Of a stretch of DNA of 64,000 nt, positions 48,001-60,000 are shown one piece after another. Position numbers and translations under genes: made by a program. The stretch is from positions 99,268,020-99,332,019 of the forward strand of contig OX235272.1 in the NCBI GenBank assembly GCA_944472155.2, written 5' to 3'. The notes under the pieces are model-generated. The model had not been told where the DNA came from. It saw nothing but the letters and a program-made list of their open reading frames with translations, and did not search any database. The DNA comes from Trichobilharzia szidati. Its lineage: Eukaryota; Platyhelminthes; Trematoda; Strigeidida; Schistosomatidae. Within the stretch, counting starts at the first letter, position 1, and each line of letters opens with the position of its first letter.

Positions 48001-51000
48001 TCGTGATTTTAACACGACTACTAACCAATGTCATCGGGGGTAGGGGGGGGAAATCCATCCTCACTCCCGACTGGATGAAACAGCTATCCAGTACTCCCTG
48101 GTTTTCAATGGTTTTGTAAATGATATCAATCCGTGATCTAACCTGGGTAAGATTAATTTGTATTTAATTAAAGAAGTAATGTTTACATGATTAACTAGCT
48201 ATATTTGCATGTAACTCATTTACTCCGGTTAATTTTTACCTTACACGGGGACGGAATAATACTACTGCTGACAAATATCTCCATTATCTTAAAGATGACA
48301 AAGGGTAAATACACCTGCATAATTGTAACCTATTTTGGACCATGTCAATGAGGTCAGCAATACAGTGATTTTTAAATGTTGACATCCTACATTTTTCTAT
48401 AGAACTGAGATTGATATTTATTGACTTCAATTTGTAAAGTGAAAACAATTCATGTGCACTTTGATTGATTTAAAACTAGTGGAGCAGATATTCCAGCTAC
48501 TCGCATCAACCACACTTGTGTTCGCCAACCAGAAAGACGGTTTTCCCGATCTGGCTGGCTGGCTGGATTCAACATAGAACTTGGCACCGAAGTGCAGCAG
48601 TTCGAGTTGCCACGTTCCAAATACCACACAAAGGTAGACAAGAAAATGAGTGAAGAGAATCAATAGAGTTTTGACAAGTATAAGAGTGAAACAGAATGAG
48701 TAATGGTAGAAAGGAATATGAAAGATTACAGAGACTGAATACATCTGCGCCACTGACAACGATTTTGAGCCATGTCACCTATTGTCTCCAGCCATTGATT
48801 CTTAGAGTCCCGAGGGCCCCAACCCGGAAGTCTGCATCTCCCTACCTGACTCAGTTTAACTGTTAGGGATTTCATGGATTGATGCCATGTTTTTGTTTGG
48901 TCACCACTTACTCTTTTCCAACCTGCACCTATGTCAGCTAGTAATGCCCGTCGGGGGAGGCGATGGTTAGGCATGCGCAGCACGTGACCTAGCCATCTCA
49001 ATCTATGTAACTTTATAGCCTCTTCGATTGATTTTCCCTCTTTGCCCAACACTCTACGCCTAACATCAACATTACTTACCTTATTATGCCACCTAACGCG
49101 AGAAAGAGATCGTAAACATCTATGATCAAAAACAGACAACCTTTTCATGTCTTCAACTCGTATTGGCCATGTTTCAGAGCCATAGAGAAGGACGGAGCGA
49201 ACTGCTGAGCAGTACACATGTCCCTTGGTTGATAGCCGGATGTCACGCCTACACCAGAGACGGTGTAAGTTAGCGAAAGCAGCCCGAACTTTTTGGATCC
49301 GTGCTGAGATTTCGTCACCAATCAATCCGTTGGTGCTGATACAAGTTCCCAAATAGGTGAAGTGGTCAACATGTTCTATCACTTCACTCCCTATCACTAA
49401 GCTAGGAGTTGACGTAGTCCAGTCCTGTAGCAGCATCTTACATTTTACAGGGGCGAATCGCATGTCAAACATACGAATATTGCTGCTCAAGGTGTTCAGA
49501 AGACTCTGCATTTTGTCAGCATCCTCCCCTAACAGGACTATGTCATCTGCATATTCTAAGTCCATAAGACTATTCCCTGGTAACAAGTCGATTCCTAAGT
49601 CGTTAAGTTCAGTTAAGGATATTTTCATTAGCATATCTATGATGAAGTTAAACAGAAAAGGGGAAAGTGGACATCCTTGACGGACACCACTGGTTGTTAT
49701 CAATTCAGATGACAATTCCCCATAAGCCCTTATACGGCTACGTGAGTTTGAGTAGAGTGCCTGGATTAGTGCAATGTACTTTCTTGGCACTCCCTTCACA
49801 GTCAAACATTGCCATAGTACCTCTCGATCCACGGAGTCGAAGGCCGCCTTCAAGTCAGGAAATATGGCGATTGTTGGACGCCTAAAAGTGTGTCTATGTT
49901 CTAGGATCTGTCGGACAGTGAAGATATGATTTATGCACCCTCTACCTGGCCTAGGCCCGCTTAATTTTCCCGCGTTTGTTCCTCCCGAGTTCGGCTTAGT
50001 CTGTGCACGATTACTGAGCCTAGGATTTTAGAGACTATGTTCGTCAGGCTGATTCCTCTATGACTATCACATGAGGACTTGTCTCTCTTCTTGAATATAT
50101 TGGTATAATAAGTGACTTACCCCAATCTGATGGAACCGTCTCTGATTCCCAGACGTTACCTAGTACCTTAGTTAAATTATTTACTAGTATGTCACCCCCA
50201 TATTTAAACACCTCAAGAATAATTCCGTCGGGTCCTGCCACTTTGCCTCGTTTCAGAATACAGACAGCTTTTGTGACCTCACTTCCAGACGGCGGGCCAG
50301 TGTCTCTATCCCATTCAGGTGTGTGCCGGATGGCAGGGAGGCTCAGTGTGGCTGTAGGCAAGTTGAATTGTTCCTCAAAGTGTTCTTTCCAGGGTTCAAG
50401 GGGTCCATCCTGAGAGCTAATTATGGTGCCATTTTTCTCAGAGACTGTTTCGCTTATCATTTGCCCTTTACCACCTGTTTCCCTGATAAGCCTGAATAGC
50501 TGTCTGGTGTTGCCTATCGCCGATGCTTTTTCCATCTCTTTCGCCTTTGTCAACCACCTCTGTTCACGGTCCTTGCGGAGACTTTTCGTAAGTTTCTTTT
50601 TGTGCAGCTTTCGCTCCTCATTGAATTCGGAGCTCGCCGGAATAAGTCTTCTAGCATCTATCAGTTCGGATGAGGCAGTCGAAATCCAATGGTTTTTACT
50701 CACCTTTGGATTTACCTTATTCACAGCTTTTACAGCTGTGTCTATGGCTGACTGAATATTCTTCCAGGCTTCTTCAGGGTGAGCGCAGCTGTCGAACTCA
50801 GATATGTGTTTAGCTAGTTCTTCCTCAAATAGGGACTTAGTTTCCTGATCGAGCTGGGGACGTGATGGGTTTACCGCCAGCTGTTTCCTACGTCCGTTCA
50901 GTCGTAAGCACACACGAGCGCGGACCAGTGCGTGATCGGTATCTACACACGTGTTCCAGAAGGAGCGACAATCTCCTACCGACCCACGCCAACGACAGCT

Positions 51001-54000
51001 TATTGCTATGTGGTCTATTTGTGTCCAGTGTTGGTTTGATGATGGGGGTCGCCAGGTCAAACAGTGTCTCTCCTTGTGTTTGAATTTAGTGCTTACAAGA
51101 AACAAATGATTATCTGAACAGAACTGTAGGAGACGGTCACCGTTGTCGGTTCGCTGGCACGGAATTCCGGATGTGCCACCGACATTCTTCTCAGATTGAC
51201 ACAATTTCCCTACTTGAGCATTAAAGTCACCAGCTAAAACGACTATATCTGAGCGTTTAGCCTTTCGCAGCAAACTAGACAGCTTTTGGTAGAACTCATC
51301 CTTCGTTTCATCCGAGCTGCAGTCAGTGGGGGCGTAGGCGGAGATTACGAAAAGGCATCGGCGGTTAGTGCAGTCCTTTTTCCTTTTCACTGATCCGTTC
51401 AGACGGACAGCACACATTCGGCTATCTACCGGGATCCAGTCAAGTAATGTCTTTTCTGCTCTAGTACTTAAGGCTATCCCAACACCAGCTAATCCTCGTG
51501 AGCTAGCCGTCGCATCTCCTGACACCCTCAAGGTGAATTTTGCAGATTCATCCTGTTGGCCAGGTGGAGTTAGGTGAATAACCACACTTGGGTCTTGTAT
51601 GCGTGTTTCTGAAACACAACATACATCAATGGCTCGGGATGCCAGAGTCTTGGCTAGTGATGTTTGTTGTCCTATTTGGCAAAGTGTCCTAACATTAAAT
51701 GCTCCTATATGAAATTGGTGGCGTGGCTTTAGGAGACTATCGATGGTGGTTTTTTGGCTTCCATCGTTTTCAGTGCACACAGAGTGAAGAGGAAGTGAAG
51801 AGCCAACAAGTAGAGGAGTTGCATTAGTAGAAGGAAGGCAATGTAGCGTGATAGACCCAGCACAGAAAGCCAAATCAACTCATATCGTCTAAATTCTGGT
51901 TGGCTATTCATAACAATCACTAATATGTACGACTTGATATGACTCAAGGTATCCAGAACGTTATATATATTGGTATGTTAATATCTTAAATTTTCCACAG
52001 GAAACTGTGGTGAAATTTCATTTGAAACTATTTACTCTGTAAATAACTGACTGCATTCTTAAACAGATGTTATCCATTGATATGGAATCACAATTTCGAT
52101 CTATATCATAGTAACTGGCTGTATTCATTTGGACAGCGATTCAGGCGGTTATAACACTGGAAAAAGCATAAAACGCTAACGAAATTCCTGATATATTGAA
52201 AATATACAGGTGAATAATAGGAAAACATACAATCAAGGTAAACACAAAGTTCAAAAAATAAATACATTGTGTTCAATTTCTATTCAAAACTAATATGCAC
52301 TCACATGAATGGCTCGAAACAGCAATTGACCAGAAACTTTATAGACTACTGTTACGTCCTGATTTGTTCACCCTTAGTTATACTGAAGTCCATAAACACA
52401 CACACACACACACGAGAGGTGAAATATTGTGACTATCATTCTATTGGCTTAATTTATTGAATCATTGCAGCATTCCATTAATTAGCCTTAATAACGATAT
52501 CTATTATGATGTTGGAACTTATTCTGAGCAAAACGTCAGTTCAGAAAATAACTTAATCCGAGCGTAGATACACTGAGGCGCTACACATCAATGAACATTA
52601 ATTCCTTTTTTTAATTGTATATGTAGGTAAACATTTTTTTATTACTTATCGCAAAGTTTCCTGAAAAATACTTCTGTATACACATACATTCAATGGGTCT
52701 GTTGAAATTACAATTAGGCTATCTCAAACTTTGACATTCACGCACACAGTATGTTACTAATGACATCATATATTTCTGTCCTGAACGTAAGCGTTGAATG
52801 ATAAAAATGTTGTGCAACATGAGTAGACAAAATGAAACTAAAGCCTACCTTGACTATAAGTGGTAATATTCAGTAAAACAAAGACGTCATCAAAAACAGG
52901 AATTCAACTAAAATAGTGTGAAATGAATCCATCAATCGACTTTCATTATCATAAACAAGTTCTCAAACAGAAGTTCCGATTACTAGAAACAAAGAAATCT
53001 CTACTAGTTAGTGAATTATTCAATTACAGCTATTAATATAAAAACTGAACTATGCAGTTATCTACTGGTTTATTAATTTTTAATGCTTCTCTCGAAAATA
53101 AATAACAAATGAATCAAACAAACCAGCATGTGATGAGACTTTAAGTAGATAAGAGAAATTTGATTAGTTAATTTTTTTAATTTAGATAGAAGCTAGTTTA
53201 CACTTACCTTGCGAGCTAAGTAGTCATCTCTTACAAAATAAATTGGACAATCACAACTCGTAGACCGCTGTTCAACACAATCCAAAAGCCGTTCAACGCC
53301 TACGCAAAGAAAATGAAGCAATACACACATAAACATGTACAAGAAAAGAAAGATCATATTACCATCTCCATAATAGATTAGAAATAATAAATCATCGCAC
53401 TTACGCAAATACAAATATAGATATTTTAGATTCCAATACGCGTGAATACAGATTATATGATATTTTACTGAGTTGGAAAAAACGCGTGGTAAATTCATCA
53501 GTAGTTATCGCATAGGAAAGCTTTTCTAGTACGACTGACTGACTGGTTTCAACATATAACTTTGCACCGATGTGTAGCAGTTCGAGTCGCCACACTCCAT
53601 GTAGCACACACAGCAAGAGAAGAAAGTAAAAGTAAATGCAAAATAGAGACAGTAAACAGAAATATGAGACAAAAAGAATAGTAATATCGAAGTACAATGT
53701 AGTTTTATTGGTTATTATAAGTCACAAGGAGTGGATGAATCTGCACCAATGAGAACAACTTTCAACTATATCACCAATTGCCTCCACCCATTGGTGTTTA
53801 CCGTCCCGAGTACTCAACCAGGAAGTCTACATCTTCCTACGTGGCTTAAACTAACTGTTGTGGATTTCATTGACTGATGTCATTTTTTGGTTTGACCACC
53901 ACTGGCTATTTTAAAACTTGACCCTATGTCAGCTAACATTGCCCATCGAGGAAGACGATGGCTCTGGTATAAAGTTAACAAGACATTTACAACATAAAGC

Positions 54001-57000
54001 AACCACAGTATTACATTATTAACATATTAAAAGTGAAGTAATTTAATTTACACTGAAGCATTATGGATAAGTCATATAGTATTACACAGTAACATTTACT
54101 GATGACCTTTTGAGCACAATTTATTGCTCATATTACTATTATTGTCTCCTTTAGTTCCTGGAGGAACATAGGGTTTCAGCCGCATATTTCCACTGCGTTC
54201 GGTTCTCCGCCAACGTTTCCATTTGGCTTCATGCCTGCCCAAATGCTTTCATTTCCTCTTCACATGACCTCCTTCATATTACCCTCCGACGAGCAGCTCG
54301 CCGCTTCCCAATCGGGTTCCACTCGACAGTCGGGTGTGATATCACTTGATGGTTTTCTCAGGGCATGGCCAATTCATAATCATATCAAAATTGTGCTCGA
54401 AATGCCATCAGTAAATATTACTGTATAAAACTGTGTGACTTTATCAAAATAATTTTTTTATCCATAATGGAATTATACTCTATCACAATGTCCAAGTTTT
54501 ATCCTTATATCAATTACACTTAACCAGTTGCGTTTTTTCATAAGTATTATGCGTTGTTTGCAGTCTATATTTTGCGTGTATTTCGGTTATAATTACTTAC
54601 GAGGGATAATACTTAGGCAGCAAAGTTGACATTGAGGAATAATTAGGAAAAAAAGCTCATGATCAATAAACATCGAAGTTTAATAACAAGTAATAATTGT
54701 AACACAATTGTCTGAAAAAGCATTTTTATACACTAAGCAATGTGTGTCATACTATGAATATGTGGGCGTTAACAATACAAGTTTGTGGAGATGAATTCGA
54801 AACAAAGGCCTATCGGTTAAATGCAGTAAATTTGCAAGCTCAGATCACCAGCTGGATGACCTGTTGACATCACTTTAGCTACTTAGTATTATGATTATTT
54901 GAAAACGAAAAAGGCAGCTTGTGCAGTCTATCTATTTAGACCGATAATAATAAGGACTAATAAACACCAATTACCATTGCACAAAACCTCTAGATTCAAT
55001 ACATAAAAGAAGCCCTTACTTCATGCATATGTAATCGTCTAAATTCATTGAAGCTCATATGTAGGTAAATGAATACACAGAAATAAGACATTAAATCACA
55101 GAGAAATGATAACTACGTAGTTCAGGGAGTGAATACATCTAAGTCATTATGATCAATCAAAAGTAAAAGCAACAACAGGCATATGGTTTGCCAAAACAGT
55201 TAGTTGTACTTAAAAAAGAAACTAAGTATTTGAATAGGATCAACTTTTTGAGAACAAAGAAGATATTTTCAAGGATACCATTTAGAAATATAACTAACTA
55301 GCACAGAATATAGTAATCAATGTGTTACAACATTAAGATGAAGTAGGTGTATTAAAAGGTGATATGAATGATTTGGAATCCCTCATTTTTGTTTCACTGA
55401 CAGCTTCATTATAATTGCTGACATTAACATCATTAACGTCATGAGGAAGTTGAGATGTTAATATAGCGAAAATATTCATTTAAACATGTATAAAAAACAA
55501 CAACTTTTCAATCTAATGTCCCGATGGGTATTTGGAAAACAAAATAATTGAGTAAAGAATATCCTTTTCGATAATTTTCTCTTCTGACTCTACAATTATA
55601 TAGATGCTTATTATCATTATATTATTATTGTTTCCTTTAATTCCTAGAGGAACATAGGGCTTTACCCGCAAGTCTCTATTGCGTTCGGTTCTCTGCTAGA
55701 GTCTTCACCTGGCTCCAAGTCTGCCCACACGTTTTCATCTTCTCTTCACATGACCTCCTCCAAGTCACCAATGGACGACCAACTCGCCGCTTCCCTTTCG
55801 GGTTCCATTCAAGGGCTTGTCTAGTGATGTCACTTGATGGTTTCCTAAGAGTATGGCCAATCCATCTCCATTTCTTCCTGCCTATTTGTTTCACAATCGG
55901 TTCCTGGTTGGTTCGTTCCCAAAGATCCCTGTTGCTGATCTTTTCTGGCCATCTGATCTTGAGTATTGAGCGAAGACAACTGTTAATGAAGGTCTGTAGT
56001 TTGTTTGAGATGCTCTTTATGACGCGCCAAGTCTCTGATCCGTATAGTAGCACTGACTTTACATTGGAGTTGAAAATTCGGATCTTATTTTTGATGCTGA
56101 GTGTTGTTGACCTCCACACAGACTTGAGAGTAGTGAAAGCTTGTCTTGCTTTTCCGATTCTTGCTTTGATATCCTCGTCAGTTCCGCCTGTAGTTGAAAC
56201 GATGCTTCCAAGGTAGGTAAAGGAGGTTGTTTCTTTCAGGTTCCTACCATTTATGCTGATTGTTGTCAGTTGTTGTTGTTGCTGTTGGTGGTGTTGCCCA
56301 GGAATTTTCATCACCTCTGTTTTATCTATGTTCACCTGAAGTCCTATCTTTGGTGCTTCTTCTGCTAACTTGTTGCTTTTCGCCTGCATATCTTCCAGCT
56401 TGTGGGAAATCAGGTATATATCATCGGCGAAGTCCAGATCCTCCAAATTTTTGTGTGTGTCCATTTTATGCCTGTTTCCTCATTGCCCACTGTTTGTCGC
56501 ATTATCCAGTCTACTGCAATCAAGAAAATCATTGGCGATAGTAGGCAGCCTTGTCTTACTCTTGTCCTCACTTCGAAGGGTTCCGTAAGTTTCCCATTGT
56601 GGATTACTTGGCATGCAGCATTGTCGTATAGCTGTTGGATGAGATGTATTATTGTCGGTGGCACCCCGTAGTAGCGAAGTAGTTTCCAAATCACCTCTCG
56701 ATCGACGCAGTCAAAGGCCTTTTCAAAGTCGATGAAGTTGAAATAGAGAGGTGTATTATTGATCAAATACAATCAAATGGGAAATAAGGCGAGTGTTTTT
56801 ATAGTTAAAATAAGTAACTTGTTAAAATGTTATGATGTACGTGAATTGAAATAGAATTTTAAGATTATTTATTATCCTCCTCTGATTTGACTGACTGGTG
56901 CTAAAAATATCTTCTATATCTCTGGTATTCGCATTGAGTCATTTCTGCTGCATGTGTTGGGTGTAGACTCAATGAACCAGGATTCAGTAATCAATCTCTC

Positions 57001-60000
57001 TCTCCACCTACATAGATTACTTCTTAGAATCTTAACCCTTTGCTACCCTATTGTGTGTTAATGCATACAGTGCAATTGCTGAGCTTTTTTCTAAATTACT
57101 TATCTTCTCGGGGTCAACCATTCTTACCTTAGCCAAATTCTTATATTCCGCCAATCTGATTACCCCCGATCTACTAGTTTGACCTATATAGTTGACCTCA
57201 CAGTCATTGCAGGGTATTTTGTAAATTATGTTATTTTGTTTAATTGGGTACACCGGGTCTTTAAGCCTACACAGTTTGTCTCTGAGCGAGTTTGTAGGTT
57301 TCAATGCCACCCTGATTCCTGCTTTATTAAGAATCCTACGTAGGGTCTCAGGTGTCCCCTCCTTATATGGTATAACAGTAGATAACTTGTATTCTTTCTT
57401 ACTTATGTTATCACTACTAGTTTCACAATTATTTTTATTTTGCTTTTGGCCTTTCTCGATCTTCCTAATGAATTTTATAGGATAGTTATTTAACACCAAC
57501 GCCTCTTCTATCTGTTTTATTTCATCATTTAGGTCTTTTTTTGTGCTACTTAGTGCTACTCCTTGGTTTGTTGAACACTTAACTGAGCCTGCCTTAACAG
57601 CTAACGGATGAGATGAATTAAAGTTTAAATATCTATTAGAATGCGTTGGTTTTTTATAAACGCTAATATGTAGTTTACCTTCTTCTATTCGTTTTATTTT
57701 ACAATCTAACATAGCTGATTCTCCTTGTTTATTTTCCGATTCAAATGTGAATTTTATCCCCTCTACTAGTGAGTTTATATATGTCAAGAAGCTAGAGATA
57801 TATTCCGTTTTTAACACTGTGAAGAATTTATGTAGAGACTTGTCAACAATAGGCAACTTTTTGTTGTTGACGTCACACTAAAATCATACAGGTTAGTTAT
57901 GAAACCGTCAACCCATTTCATGTGAATCCTGCAGTGATGATACAAGTTTTCAACTTAATACAATACTTCTGTATACATCTTAAATTAGAACATTTCTGAA
58001 TATATAGATCTACAAATCATTCTATTTTTAGGCAGTTTAGTACTTTACTTTCCGCAATAAAAAATGCATCACATTTATGGGATAGGAAAAGTGCAAACAC
58101 ATTTTAACCATGATATTGAAAACAAATTAACTATTGACCATGCTTAATTTTAGCCATTAAGAAAAACCAAGATTGAATAACAAACAAAGTACTGTGACAC
58201 CTTCCCTCTAAACAACAACTACTGAAGGAATCTGACCTTTGAGAAAAGGAATAATTAGTAAAAATTGACTCTGAAAAGACTCTTTTGTATGACTGGTAGT
58301 AACCAACGTAGTTGTTCTGAGTGTGTTGACGGAAATCTACGGGTCAAGTATACAATCTAGTCACTGCAAAGTGAGCTGACATTGAGGAACTATATAAAAA
58401 ACTTTAGTGCTAGGTGTATTTATAACTATAACTGCTTGGGATTCTTTGCCTATTAGTATCGTTTAGTCTGTGTCAAATGTCTGAAACTCACATGTTCGTA
58501 GTAATTTATTACTATCTTAAAATAGGAAGAAATGTGCTTGATTCTATAGCTTACGGCTATATAGAAGGAAAAGTCACAACAAAAAACTGAAGAGATTGTA
58601 CATTATGTTCGTGTATGAACTTTAAGCTGCAAAGCTCTGCCATTTTAATACTACAATAGTAATTAGACTTAGATACGCCATATTGGCTTGCGCATTAGTG
58701 CTATGCGCCATGCTCTGTCGAAGTGTATAATACTGATCGATAAAATGAAGCAAATGTAATGCGAAATAAGGGACCACAAGTACAATGTCAGGCTCTAACA
58801 AAACCAGTTAAATCTTCACAAAACGTGTGATGGTTGGAAAAGTGTTTCTCTCTAATAGGATGGTAGAATAACAGTACAATTCTATGATTCGATACGACTT
58901 AAGGTATTAAGGAGCGAACCAACCAGGAACCGATTGTGAAACAAATAGGCAGGAAGAAATGGAGATGGATTGGCCATACTCTTAGGAAACCATCAAGTGA
59001 CATTACTAGACAAGCCCTTGAATGGAACCCGAAAGGGAAGCGGCGAGTTGGTCGTCCATTGGTGACTTGGAGGAGGTCATGTGAAGAGAAGATGAAAACG
59101 TGTGGGCAGACTTGGAGCCAGGTGAAGACTCTAGCAGAGAACCGAACGCAATAGAGACTTGCGGGTAAAGCCCTATGTTCCTCTAGGAATTAAAGGAAAC
59201 AATAATAATAATAATAAGGTATTAAGTTATGAACAACACTTGATGTATATTATTATCAGATTTTTCAAAAAGAAGTGAAGATGAGTTGAAATCTAACTTT
59301 CATTAACTGAAAGATGTGCTTCAGCTTATAAATAACATTCCCACCAGTCCTAAGTGGGTACTCACCTATGAATCTAAGTCCCATCAAGCGTAGGACCTAA
59401 TTGACTGAGCTTCAAAACTTTGCACAGAAGTACACCAGTTTAAGTTGCCATACTCCATGCGGTACACAAATGTAGTCAACGGAGAGAGGGAAAAGGATTC
59501 AGAAGTACTATAACCAGGGCCGGTGGCACAGCGGTAGAATGCTCGCCAACCACGCATGTGATCCGGGGTTCGATCCCAGGCCGACGCACTCCTTTACCTC
59601 GCTAAGCCGGTAGTAGGGCCGGCAAAGGGAGAAGGTTGGGCATGAGGCTGGCAACCCCATCCCGTAAAAATAAACACCAGTGCTACCGAAACTCCAGGCC
59701 TCTATCTTGTAGCCCTAGGTTCCACTGGGAACGTAAAGGAATAAAAAATAATAATAAGCAGTAATGTGCAAGGAGAAAGAATAGTAACACAAACTAGCAT
59801 TAGGGTTTAATAGATATGCAAGGTTGCAAACAGTAAATCACTACACCGATAATGACGCATTTTGTCAGAGTCTAATGAACAGTTGTTAAAATGTAGCACT
59901 TTTTATCACATTCCATTGACAATTAGTTGAAATTGATTGACTAATGAACTATAACTTTCACTGATGTGAAACAGCGTCACTGGTATTCGTGAGTAAAATT

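Larger units (their letters stand above)
48430..51955 (-). mobile_element. RTE-A LINE (RTE clade), nearly complete
   Basis: About 3.5 kb with endonuclease, reverse transcriptase and 3' UTR. Ends are approximate because no clear target duplication was found. Known: schistosomes carry RTE-clade LINEs (SR2); by domain order this fits that group. Six or so shorter pieces of the same family lie elsewhere in the window (1-320, 14360, 17085, 38825, 53500, 59395). Confidence 0.88.

Noticed and set aside
53405..53467. Including the 63-base candidate exon in the main gene model
   Set aside because: Splice sites and phase fit, but the peptide is unlike ACP6 and the sequence borders a LINE 3' UTR; it is listed separately with low confidence.
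55010..55075. Additional ACP6 exon near 55030-55060 (minus), encoding NLDDYICM before GTAAGG
   Set aside because: Its end phase does not fit exon 6, and the acceptor choice is arbitrary.
58510..58560. Additional ACP6 micro-exon near 58520 (minus)
   Set aside because: Phase would fit, but it is only about 24 bases with no recognisable family motif.
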